From Membranipora membranacea (Eukaryota; Bryozoa; Gymnolaemata; Cheilostomatida; Membraniporidae): a stretch of DNA of 64,000 bases. The position numbers were made by a program, and so were the translations under genes. The stretch spans positions 4,357,501 through 4,421,500 of the forward strand of contig OU612070.1 of NCBI GenBank assembly GCA_914767715.1. The letters are read 5' to 3'. Below the pieces are notes generated by a model, which was given only the letters and a program-made list of their open reading frames with translations, was not told the DNA's origin and made no database searches. The first letter of the stretch is position 1, and every line of letters begins with the position of its first letter. Positions 28,561 through 40,180 of the stretch are shown piece after piece.

Positions 28561-29130
28561 TTAGTCAGGAGGAAAGTAAATTTTCACCTCTGGCCTTATC
28601 CTGTTGAAATAGCTGTAAGTCCAGGCGTCAATGTTGTGTTGCCAGCTGATTGTCTTGTTTCTAGTGTCATGTGAGGTTGATACAAATCGTACAAAGTTAT
28701 TCAACTTGATGTCAAACAAGCCTCCTTCAATTTTCCGCAGAAAATTTATATCAAGTGCATCTCTCCTATCGGATAATAGAGGAATGGCATGATTTGTCAT
28801 ACAATCGTTAACACTGTCACCCTGAGTCAAATGATACACCCATTTAATGGCATTTCTCTGGACCTTTTCCAGACTATTTTTTAATCCCGAACTATGAGGC
28901 GACCAAACCTGACATGCATATTCAAGAAGAGGTTTCACTACAGTTTTATAGGCAGTAAGCTTAGTTTTGATCGGTGCTTCGTGAAGACCTCTTTTGATGA
29001 GGCCAAGGGTACGATTTGCTTTCTTGACTACTTTGGATATGTGTTCATTCCATTTCATGTTGGATTCAATATTCACACCAAGATATTTTAGAGAGTGAGA
29101 GTGTGGTATATCAGCAGAACCGATTGAACA
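28561..29130 (-). mobile_element. non-LTR retrotransposon, C-terminal reverse-transcriptase fragment
   Basis: An open frame of 190 codons is closed upstream by a stop at 29131-29133. It matches the C-terminal part of LINE-type reverse transcriptases: a YLGV motif, then NIESNMKWNEHI, and further on a VWSPH segment, as in CR1/Jockey-group elements. The polymerase core and endonuclease are absent. It is therefore a 5'-truncated copy lying between KLHL20 and the DUF4806 locus. It shows little similarity to the LINE at 31022-33312, so two LINE families are present. Confidence 0.85.
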
Positions 29131-29354
29131 TTACATGATTATCAGTCAAGACTGAGTGAATGGAATCACAAATTGCATCAGGAGTCAGGACATTTCTCTT
29201 ACTGGAGATGTATGATGCAGTATTAATCTAAAATCTCTGCTGCCTTTTGTTTTGACGTTTTTGTGAATTATAAAATATAATAACTATCTATGATGTTACA
29301 ATCTATAGTAGTACTACTGTAATGAATTTTAGAGTAAGTGCATGGACCAAGGAG

Positions 29355-29376
29355 TGCAAGGAGTTAACTCCTTGCA
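29355..29376. repeat. 22-bp perfect palindrome
   Basis: Each half reads tgcaaggagtt and the second half is its exact reverse complement, with no loop. It lies about 290 bases upstream of the first coding exon of the DUF4806 locus. It could be a dimer-binding site or chance; nothing else supports a role. Confidence 0.6.
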
Positions 29377-29662
29377 TGGACTTAGTAAGCATGTTCATGA
29401 TGAATCATCTTTACTAATAATGAGAACTGACCAACCTTGTGTCCCATCAATGATGTTGTACTTAACTTTGTGGACCTGAATTCAACACACCAGTTCTAAA
29501 GTAAGTAGGTAGCAATTGATGGTTTACTAAACTGTACTCTGCTGTAGTGTAAAAAATTTGATATATATGGCATTGAATTTGTTATATTTTATTTGTAGCT
29601 GTTAGCCAAAGGAGGATCACTGTTAGCTTAATACCAGATCTCATTTCAAGTACTACTGCAGC

Positions 29663-32600
29663 ATGGCATCTTACAGAAGGAAAGCCTTTGGGAAGTCCAC
29701 TCAAGAGTATGTAAGTGTGGTGTTACTTAGGGAGATAGGTTACTTAAAACAGTCAAAGTCAACCTTCTAAATCTAACTGTGACACTAACACTACAGTAGC
29801 ATGTATCTTAGAGGCAGTCTAAATTTGTAAAAAGTGATTTATATAGGATTGCCGAATTCGAAAAGTCATGTACACACATTGGTTTGTTACCTGGCCTAAT
29901 GTTGAATTTCCAATTTGAAGTTGTATGCTACAAATAGTCTGAGTCTTTTATTAGTGTTTCACATGCTACAACAAGAGAAAGTTTGGCAAATAACTCATAT
30001 CCCTTCCACAGTCTTTAACTAATGAAGGTATAGTTATCTAGTTTTGCTGTGACTTTTTACGCTATAGATTTAAAACACTTACTATGTAATGATTCATGTG
30101 CGATGGTTCAACCGATGACCACCCATTATTTTACCTGTAGATAGAGTTTATAGATTTAACATGAAGCTAGGCAAATATATTTATTCAAGTAGTGTAATCT
30201 GCTTGGGAATAGTTGCTTTTTTGTATGTAAATAATGCCAAGAGCTTATTTATAATTGTTTCACTTTATTGTCAGTCTAGCTCATAAAAGAGTTAACTCTG
30301 TGAGCAAAGACTGCAAGCTCTGAAGATTAGGTGAGTGTGTTTATTGTGTGTCAAATATCCTAATCTGACGTGACATGTAACAATTGCAGATAGACAAAGC
30401 TAAGATGGGAGGGTATGTTGGTATGATCTATATGTATGACGAACTGACACATGAATATCTCACTGGGTGGTCTGGATTAAGTGTCGATGTAAACTGTCAG
30501 ACACTGATTATATCATTGCTACAGAAACTAGTCTCTGGTAAGACAATCTTAGATATCAAATAATAACTTAATCATAACTTAATCAAATTATGGATACCTA
30601 ACATATACATATCCTTGCAAAACAAATAACCACCGCCTGGTCAAATCACCGTCATGGATAATAAACTATTTCCCAGCTTCTGTATAATTAATCTGAGGAT
30701 ATTTCAGTTTCTATCCATGTAATGTTATCAGCCACTTATATAAGATTATCATTGTTCTCTACATTTAGCCAAACAATTCAGAGCTGACCAAGACCTCGAT
30801 GACCCTAATGAAGTATCTTTTAGTATAAACCCAGACACCAAAGAACATGAGGCTGCAGCAAAGCACAATACGAACAAACCTGATGCCACACTAACAGTAC
30901 CAGACAGCATCTCAAACAAATCTAAGACTTCAAATCAAAGCACACCAAACCCTAGTAAGCTTTTCTAAATATACATTATTATATTATGTATTATCAAGCA
31001 GAACGTACTATATATTTTTTTTCTTTTATTATTATTATTATCAGCTTTATTACTGATCAATGTACGGTGAGGCACCAATGAGACCCTGTCACAGTATAAT
31101 AAAGGAAAAATCTTATGTGGTCAGTCATAAATTGAAAACATTTAACTAACTTTAACTAAGATATGCAAAAAACAACGACTTGCATTTGAGAGCAGTGCGC
31201 GAGTGCTTTATGTAGGTATTAGAGAGTCTTTCGCAATGTCGGTTAGAGGTCTGGAGATTTGGAATGAGACTGTGTAGCCTATGATCAGGATCAGCTTCTA
31301 CAGAAGTGGCATATTTAGTGCACGCAGATGATAGAACGTCATTAAGCCGTAGCGTAGCAGCTAGGCCCAGCCTTTCAGTATATGACTTTACATTAGGATA
31401 AATGAGCCTCATGCAGAGGCTTTGATGCCTCTCTAAATTATCCTTGGAGTATTGATAGATATATGGATACCACGCTGGTGCACCGTATAGAATGATTGGT
31501 TTGATGCATGCATTATAGAATTTAACGAGAAGATCGTCGCGAACACCATGCCGCCGTAGAGGGAGAAGACTGTGAACAGCGCCTCGCGTTATTGATCGCC
31601 AATGTCACGTGATCTGAGAACGACAGATGATCATCTAGCATTACTCCGAGAAGTTTTGCTGTTTTAGACTGCTGTATCACCTCCTCTTTGATCGTTACCG
31701 GATGGGATAAACTCACGTTCAGCTGAAGTGCGAATATCATGTGCTGTGTTTTGGCAGCATTGATTTACTGATGGTTTGTTTCACACCAACGCTGGGCTAC
31801 ATCTGCCGCTGACTGCATGGCGTTGTTTGGTATGCTTATGGAACGATCTCGGCTAGATTTTCGATCAACTATCATAGATTTCTTGTTGATAGTTGTGAAC
31901 ACAGTGGTATCGTCAGCGTATTTTACTGTATTTTTGGCTGGCTTGAGATCACTGACATAGATATTCCAGAGCTGTGGGCAACTTATCGTGCCTTGTGGTA
32001 CGCCGATGTAAGATGGTAAATCTTCGGATATACAGCCCTGGAATTTTACACATTGTTTTCGATTGGTCAGGAAACTGGAAATAAGCTTGATTAAGCCTGA
32101 ATAGACAGACAGGTTGATCAGCTTTGATGCTAGGATGTCAGGCCTCATCAAGTCAAATGCCTTGCTAAAGTCTATGTACAGTGCCTGCATGCCATAGTTT
32201 TCAGTGCTGTCGAGAACATAGGCGATCTGGATGGTTGATTTGACTAATGCGTCCGTTGTTCCCAACTGTTTAGTGTATGCATACTGGTTTGAGTCTGCTG
32301 GTATGTATTTTGCTAATTCTTTGTTTATACATTTCTCAGTGATCTTGCTTATATGGTACAATAATGAGATGGGTCGGTAGTCTTTAAACGATGTTGTGTT
32401 TGTTACTTTAGGCAGCGGTGTGATCTCTGCTCGCATCCATATAGTAGGATAGACTCCGGTTCTCATTATTGTATTGATGATATCGCAGATCGGCTCAGCT
32501 AGAATTTCTGCATTGTTCTTAGTCACCCAACTAGGATAGTCTGCAGAATGAGTTGAATTTTTAGTGTCAATAGCTTTCAGTAGCGGGTACACTTCCCACT

Positions 32601-35600
32601 CGGGAATGGCAGATAGTATAGACAACGGTTCGGGTAAGTCTGGCATATCCAAGCTGACGTTGCTGTCTTTCTCGAGATAATAGTCATTAAGCTGCGCACA
32701 GAACTGTTGCCTGTCTAGCCACTGTTCGTTTATAAATACATACTCGGAGGACGACTTCTGCTTGAGATCACCTGTAATAGATTTCACGCTGTTCCCCCAT
32801 GAGCGTGTGCCAGAAACAGTTTGGTTGATTTTACTGTTGGCCTGAGATTTTTTAAGTCTCTTGAGCTCTTGCGTTAGTCGGTTTCCAAGGTGTTTCCATT
32901 TGGGATCACGTTTGCTATGTGCCCTTTTCTTTGCACGCTTCAGTTTGTCTATAAACGGCGATGTTATTGGGGGCTTTCCTGCTGGAACTCTCACAGATTT
33001 GATAGGGCAGTGATGGTGTACTATCTTGTCCATGATATTCTGGAACAGTTCAGCCTTTTTGTTCGGATTTGGTTCCTCTTTGACAGTTTCCCATGATGTA
33101 CTGGCGATGTCATTACTTATAGCGATCTTACTTTTCTCAGTCATGCTGTGTTTGTGGATGGTATCATAACGAGGTGGTGCCTGGCTAGGTGTTTTAAGCG
33201 AGATAGAGCAATGATCACTATCGCCTACATTGGGTACCTGCAAACAGGTGTTTTTTGGATCGGTGGTGTACTCAACAATTTCTAAATTGACCAGCTTGAG
33301 AATTGTCTCATCCTAACAGATTTCCTCGTGATCTATTGACCGCACCAGATACCGTCGTGCTTCCTTATAGAGCATGTGGTTGTATTTATAAGTATGCATA
33401 TGTTGCAGGGAAACGACTCAGATCTGCTGACAAGGATGAAGACAACACACAAGTCACATACTTCAATGCAGGTAAAATATCTAGTAATTATACAATATAG
33501 CACTCATCTTTTGATAGATGAGAAGCTGTTTCAGGGTTGCACCAACAGTTATATGATCCAGATCCAGCCTATTTTGCTCAGTTTTGTTTCGACACTGTAA
33601 GTTGTTAGATGAGATATGATTCATTTTAAACCCCTCTACAGAACAATTTCGAAAAATCGTTGAAATGGAGTAGTTTGTAGAAGAAAAAAAGATGTTTCAG
33701 CTTTCATGCTAGCAATTTTTTTGCTACAGACACTTAGCTCAATATGTCGCACCGCAAACACTGGTTGCACGACTATATAAAAATTTGGCTGATACTTATC
33801 TGTAGGGCATTTACACTAACAATAATATAACTGAATGTGTAACTCTATCTTAATTAACCTTGCAGATGATGGCACTGAAACAGATAGAGATATTAAACCT
33901 GATATAATGGCGATCCCTGTACAGGCGGGGTATTCAGCTACCCCTACCATGTCACTCAGCGGGCTGGAGCCAATCGCTGCTGCCTCAAATACACCTGATA
34001 ATCAAAGTAGGTTTGAATTCAAGTCTGCAATTATATGCTTACTTTCTCCCAATGCTCTGTTGAAACCATTCACAGTCAATGCTGATATTATATTGAATGC
34101 TCATACCCCGTCAAATATGACAGGAAATCCTCGCCTAGACAATTATTTGCCTCATACTGGTTCCTCACGCATAAAAATGTGATCGCAACTAGCATATTAT
34201 GGTCTATGTCATTTATATCCATGGTCTGTTTGAGAAAGAATGATTTTTATAAATTATTTGAAAATGGGAGTTATACATTCTTGACATCTACGCAAAAAAA
34301 CTTTTAACATTTTTCTCTCAAAGATTTTGCACGTCATATTCATAATCAAAGTAACTTTGGGTGTATAAGTTGAAAAAGAGTTGAGTTGTTTGCTGCAAAT
34401 ATATGTAAAACTTTAAAAACTTCTATGAGCAACACTCGTGACAGTCAAATTTCTTCTGAGCGATAATGAGCATGGTATGGGTATGCCCATCTATGTTCAA
34501 AGAAGAGGATTACTCCTATAGCTAACAGCCAGGTTTATTATACTTTGCCTATACTCTACTCTCGTCTTGTCATTGTGTTTTGGCTGATCAAAGACGAAAT
34601 TTTTATTTCCAATATTAAAATAATTTAACAAGCTTTGGGGACCAACCATAAGCTTATAGACTTAGATATTATGTACAGAGCAGTTTGACGTTCTGTCTCG
34701 GAAGGTCGATGACTTGCGAGTTCTGTTCCATCGTCTCGCTGATAGCAGTGGAGGAGCTCAGTTATCTGTGTCTGATCCTGTTCTACCAAGATTTGAAACT
34801 GCTGAAGATCTGCTCAATTATTCAATCACTGATGTTGTGGAGAGAGAGGAGATGGTAGGTATGACTGGATAAGCCCATAGACTATATGGAGCCCATAGAC
34901 TTGATGATAAACCTAGACAGTAGACAGCACACTATATGGAGCATTAGCATTGAGGCACTGAGGCACTTAATTGTAGGTGACATCATTGCTACTTCCCAAT
35001 ATAATACCGTTATGTCACCTCACTTCAGCTGCACTTTATATAGTGTTCTGTATAGGGATAACTTTAATTCGTGAAGTTAGATTGGTAAACTGTTATTTAA
35101 CAATGAAAAGCCAAAAGGCTCATGTTAACACATACTGGAGCCAAGCAAAGAGTCTCCAAGCAACACATGTCTAATTGACAAGCTCTTGTGTGCAAAGAGC
35201 ATCCCACATATCTTTATGAAGAAGCCAAGTGCTGGATCATCTGTCCCAAACTGCCACACTGACTCTGTGTTCAATATTGAAGGAAAAAATTCTTAAAAAA
35301 TAACACTGTGCTGTAGTAGTTGATTATCACACCCACAAAAATCAGATCCATATAAGGAAAGGTTATTTAAGTTTTCACATAAATGCAAATTTTTCTTGTC
35401 AGAATTGCTGCAACCTTTCTTTCAGATAAGGAAGATAAACCTTATCGGAGGGAAAGATATGGGCCAAGCTGTCAGAACGCTCCTCAAACGTCTGATGACT
35501 CCTGAAGTCCAACTTCAGTTTAACATGAAAGGTTTAGGACCAGGGGACAAGAAATCATTCTCAGAAACAGATATCTATGTTCTACTCCTAGGTACTGTTT

Positions 35601-36273
35601 GGTATTTAATACCTGATACTTACACATTACAAATATCATATTGGAGCTTTCATTAAAATCTTACTTTGTTTATACTTATTCATTAACATAGCCAATGACT
35701 GCTTAAATGAACGAGTTTGGGCCCTGCCCTTATTCTTTTTACGCAAGCACACCTCAAGGTTGTTTCATATGGCAAGCAATAGAACAAGTTTGGTCCATTC
35801 GCCTGCATTCGAAGTTGCTCCCCCTCCACTGATTATTGTCCACTGATGCGACGTGACCAGCGGAAGAGAAGCAACTGAATTGGAGACAAACTGGATCAAA
35901 CTTGATCTGGGCAAACAATAGCTGATGAGATATGAAATAAGCTGGGATGGTCTGGTTTGACAGTTAGTACTATAGATTCATGAAAGTTGCTGTACTACAG
36001 TTCTACACCTTTCTAGATGCATTGATCCGCAAATGGAACGTCACAGAGAATGAAATCGTTCGAAAAATGGCTGATTATCTTAGAGGGGCTAGAAGTAGAT
36101 GGGAAAATGAATGTGGAAGGCAACTTACCACCATTGAGCTTACCTCAACCTCTGACACATCCAACACACCAGGTCCCTCTGAAAAGTATAATACCCACAC
36201 AAGCTCTGGTGTGATGATTAAACATAAAGCTGACAATGCCGGACACTTATCTGACAATTCGATTTCCTCGTAA
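29663..36273 (+). CDS. DUF4806-domain protein (shared 5' exons plus cassette 1)
   Basis: Eight exons (29663-29710, 30390-30537, 30769-30954, 33409-33471, 33866-34006, 34679-34854, 35426-35591, 36017-36273) give 394 residues. All junction phases agree. I do not recognise the N-terminal 64 residues (exons 1 and 2). A polar linker follows, with an RKRLR nuclear-localisation-like run and many Ser/Thr/Asp. The C-terminal half resembles DUF4806: a short coiled segment (VLSRKVDDLRVLFHRL), FETAEDLLNY, then NLIGGKDMGQAVRTLLKRLM, and finally VTENEIVRKMADYL. DUF4806 has no known activity; proteins carrying it are often mobile-element or chromatin associated (general knowledge, not shown here). The intron between exons 3 and 4 contains a LINE. 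A TAA at 36271 ends the frame inside a gtaagc that could also act as a donor. Confidence 0.8.
31022..33312 (-). mobile_element. degenerate non-LTR retrotransposon (Jockey/CR1 group) in a DUF4806 intron
   Basis: On the minus strand an open frame runs from about 33312 to 31765. It begins inside an AP-endonuclease domain (GDSDH motif) and continues through a reverse transcriptase with DYRPISLL, ALYIDFSKAFD, GVPQGT and the catalytic VKYADDT. An in-frame stop at 31765-31767 interrupts it. The same frame resumes, then a frameshift near 31590 moves the remaining C-terminal part into another frame that ends at 31152. A TAA-type trinucleotide tail on the minus strand (31026-31041) marks the 3' end. 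The 5' part is missing (truncation near 33313). The copy is therefore inactive. It lies antisense to the host gene, between its exons 3 and 4. Confidence 0.92.
35785..35905. repeat. palindromic mini-element, family B copy 1
   Basis: This is an imperfect inverted repeat of about 120 bp that starts caagtttggtcca and ends with the complement of the same ends. Related copies lie at 61129-61230 and 62965-63061. The three share the order: tttg-rich end, cctg block, gttgctccccctcc-like centre, inverted end. It sits in the intron before the last exon of cassette 1. Confidence 0.65.
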
Positions 36274-36872
36274 GCTTGAGATGAGCTTGGAGCTCAGCAG
36301 TGTAATTGGTGATCAAGTGCAATATTAGTGAGTCTATTTACGTCATTTCTACCTGTACAAAATTAACATTTTTTTAAATGTTTTGATGTTTTGTGAATTA
36401 TTCTTCTTGAATTAACAGGTTGATACTTGTTTATGTACAAATAATAATTTTATTCTTCAACAATTTCACAAGCATTGGTCCCTCTAATTTGGATCTCTTC
36501 ATAGACTTATGGTTAGTTCTCACTGTATTGAAATTAACAAACCCAACGAGCAGTGTGACTGTTAACAATAAATACAACAACAGCAACAACATTGTGAGAA
36601 TGATGAACACTCATAGCTAGTGATCTATCCTGTGGACTTGAAATCGTTCAGATAAAGTGCAAAGATGATTTAAACTACAATTACAGACATGAGGATTAAT
36701 TTTATTATTGACAATGAGGGAGCAGGGCTGGTGAGTGATAAAGCGAATAGTGCGCCCAAACAAAGTAATGCTTAACATTGTACTATTAATTCAATAAAAC
36801 CTGAACAATTTCTCAAGTAGTTGGTCTGCTGTTTTATGATGATTGTTGATGATAAATTTGTATTCACTGCAG
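36274..36872 (+). other. gap between DUF4806 cassettes 1 and 2
   Basis: This holds the presumed 3' untranslated region of cassette 1, with AATAAA at 36567-36572 and again at 36793-36798. I see no counterpart of the N-terminal exons 29663-30537 here, so cassette 2 has no visible coding first exon of its own. Confidence 0.6.
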
Positions 36873-39423
36873 ATGTCAACACAGAGGATGAGGAATCTGA
36901 ATCACTCATCAGTCCCTCAGAGGAGACCTACGTCCCAAGCATTCAACTCTCCAGTGAGGAAAAGAGTCCGATCGATAACCAGCTCATCTACTGAACCATC
37001 ACCACCAGGCAGCCCGATCTTACCTAGCCCTCCTCCTACTAACAATCATCAGCCCCCACCAGCATCAAGAATTAATTTGACTGTCAAAGAGGAGCCGAGA
37101 AGTGATAATATTACACTGGAAGTTCTGCATAGTAAGTTTCTATGACCTTCTGCTCTATCTTGCCCCCAAATATGACATTTTCATCGTTTATAATTACCTT
37201 ACTAAGGTAAGGTTATATCACTAGCGATTGCTGTTATACCAATTTAATTCATGATCACTAAAGTCACTCAGCTCTTACCGAGAGATCTGAGAGGTCTGCT
37301 AACATGTTGTGGAAAAGCTAATCAATTGTGCGGTAAACTTCACCCCCATAAATAATTAAGCCCTGTTTGCAAGCACCATATATAGCCTGTTTTATTACAG
37401 CGAATTCAGTTTCCCTTGAAAAGCAGCTTCTGAACTTGACGAGTATAGTTCAGCAGATAGCTGCTCATACTTCACTTTCTGCTTGTAACGGGACAGGAAC
37501 TCTACCATATTTCCACTCAGCTGAGGAGGTGGTTCTATATGATGTTGCTGATGAAGAGGAGAGGAAGGGTCTGGTAAGAATATTATGTTTACTAGTCAAT
37601 CTTTGAAACTTCCTGAGAAAGGCTGACTGTGGCAAGACCAGTCGAGGGTAGCAACTCAAAGGGCAGACAAATTGATCAAACTGATAAAAGTTATTTGGAG
37701 AATAGTTGTAACAAAGTGTAATTTCACAACTTGAGATAAACTTTTATGACATATATAGAGGGGATGGCTTTACTCAATCATTTCTACAATGGTGTTTGTT
37801 CAATATGGAAAAATTGAAAAACAACGGTTGAATTGTGGTTTGATCTTGAGGCAAACTGTGGATATCTTTCTTAACAGGTTAAAAGTTTGTCTCCTGACCC
37901 TTTGACACTGGTTCCCATTCTGTTGAGACTGGATTTCATATAATCACTACGCCCTGAGCTAGATTTCTGTCGAGACGGTGACAGTTTAGTCTTCGTGGGA
38001 CAGGTTATCCATGTACTACAATTTACTAGGCAAATTTGGAAGCTTTTGTTTGCTGAATGAGTGGTGAATACATGTAGATAGTAATCATAGATTACAATAC
38101 CATTGTTTCGCCCACATCTGAACAACAAGCTGACTGAATATCTTTCAGCTTGAATGAGGGTAAAAATATAATATACCAGTTTATTTATATTAATATACCG
38201 CAAAGAGACTTATCCATTTTTGTTTTCAGGTACTCAAGCTTGCTTCTATTGGCGGGTTAAATTTACTGAGAGGTGTGGCGACCATGTTGAACAAGCTTAT
38301 GTCGCTTGAGGCAATGACTGGCCTGAACATGCTTGGTGGAGGTACAAGAGGAAAACGAGGAATTAAGAACACTGCACTGTACCTGGTCATACTCGGTAAG
38401 TGGCTGATCTCATGGAAATAAAACCAATCAAGCCGAAATCCATGCAAAGACCTGAATTTGGGTAGCATAGATATTATTTTGCTTAAAAGTCACCATTCAG
38501 CATGTATCGGTCTCTTTCCTTTGGTCCTGATCGAGGTTGATATGTGACTGTTTCAATAGTTGTCCACTTTATGTCGATGAGAGGGCAATTCCTATATTTG
38601 CAAACAAACGTATCTTGGTTGATATGTTAACTACAGAGCGTGGTTTGTGTTTCATGAGAGATGTGTCTTCGAACATTTGATATGGTTTCAATTGAATGAT
38701 AACTTTGGCGGCTGCAGTAGATTTAGACGTCCTGGCAATTAATTGAAATACAAAAAATCTAATAGACTCTAATCTAATTTTTAGAATCTCTGATACAGTA
38801 TTTTAAGGTTTCAGAGGCAGAAGTGTATGCTAAGGTTCAGGGATTTCTGAAGGATGCTGAGGGAAAACGCAAAAAGGTACACAATGAATAAATTTATCCA
38901 AACTTAACTCCTGTCAAAGAAACACTCCGCTGAAGTGTTTGGACAAGACTTTTATATACAATAGAACAATATGAAGATGGTTCATTTCGCAACAGTCCTC
39001 TGTCTGTATGTCAAGCAGCTTTATAATATAACGCAAGTAAACACTACACAAGGGGTGATGAGATGAGAGCCTGAACCTGTCCCTTCTCACATTTATAAAT
39101 GTTATATTATTTGATTTACTGTATGACAGAGGAACTTAGGCTGCTACCTTAGAACGCAAAAGTGAGAAGATTTTTTGCAGCTTATTTGCCCTACCATATC
39201 ATAACAGCTGTTGGGTGTGCGTGTAGGTGTTTTCTTTCCTAACCCACTAGTTTAAGATTTTACACTCAGCCCAATTTGATGGTAAGGATATTTCATTATC
39301 AATCACATGGTGGGACAGTAGTTAATAATGACATCTGGCATTTTCAGTCCATATATTATTTTTATTGTTTAGGCAGCTGCAAGAGCAAGCAGTGAGCATT
39401 GGTTCCAGTCCGGTGATCAGTAG
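36873..39423 (+). CDS. DUF4806 cassette 2, five exons, possibly frame-altered
   Basis: Exons 36873-37131, 37401-37573, 38230-38395, 38785-38876 and 39373-39423 give 246 residues if read from the ATG that directly follows the first acceptor (ctgcag|ATG). The protein has RKRVRSITSSS, a proline-rich segment with SPPGSPILPSPPP, HSAEEVVLYDVADEEERK, LASIGGLNLLRGV and the KVQGFLKDAEGKRKK end of DUF4806, then a short terminal exon. It is very close to cassette 3. Compared with cassette 3, the first exon lacks 20 nt. As a result only phase-0 entry, or the ATG, gives the correct downstream frame, whereas cassettes 1 and 3 take phase-1 entry. It may be a functional variant, a separate gene starting here, or an early pseudogene. 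AATAAA follows at 39859-39864. Confidence 0.7.
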
Positions 39424-40180
39424 TATCACCATTTTTTACAGTACTTCTTCTGGACACTAAGATGAGAGAGGAGAGACTATAGCAGAGTCACAACACATGA
39501 CATTTTAATCCTTCAATTAAAATAACTTCAAGTCGGCCTGTCCGCGTGTACTGATTCTTTTGAGAGAATACGAGATTTCATATTTCTATATCAGATACTT
39601 TTCATTTACTGTAATTTTTTTTTTCTGCAAACCAATCTTTTTTGCAAGCCTAGCACGTAATGAGCTAGAAAAGTTTGAATCTCAAGTCATCGATATGTGT
39701 TACTATATGTGATCGGTGGTAGAAGTAGACATGGCAATATTATCACAATCACTATCTGTATATAAATTATTAGGTTTTATCCCACCAAAAGGTAATGTTG
39801 ATGCGAAGTCACTGTGTAAGATGTGACAATTGTGAGAGGTTGCGAGATGTGATTATTGAATAAAGTCTCTAGTATAATGAGTCCATGTATTTATTTATTT
39901 CTCGATACGGAGCATAAAATGTGTCTGCAGATATGACAATCGCTCATTCCCTAGCTATATACAACATAGTTTTAACCGGGTTGTACAGTAAAGGATAGTA
40001 AAATCTATACTATATGAAAACACGCTGCGAAATACTTTCCTTGTATTCCGACTCTGAAAGATGGTGATCAAAATTTAGAGAGAGGAAGCATATTGACATT
40101 TTCCTTGTTTCTCTTATTCAAACTTTATCAGTTATCTAGCAGACCGACCAACTTCTAACAGTACTTTTCAATCATTACAG
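39424..40180 (+). other. gap between DUF4806 cassettes 2 and 3
   Basis: This contains the 3' untranslated region of cassette 2 (AATAAA at 39859-39864) and about 315 bases up to the cassette 3 acceptor. I found no start exon for cassette 3 here. Confidence 0.6.

Noticed and set aside
36268-36276. Donor-like gtaagc overlapping the cassette 1 stop, as a link from cassette 1 to cassette 2
   Set aside because: Splicing from here into 36873 puts the next exon in a frame that stops within a few codons, so a fused cassette 1-2 protein is not supported.
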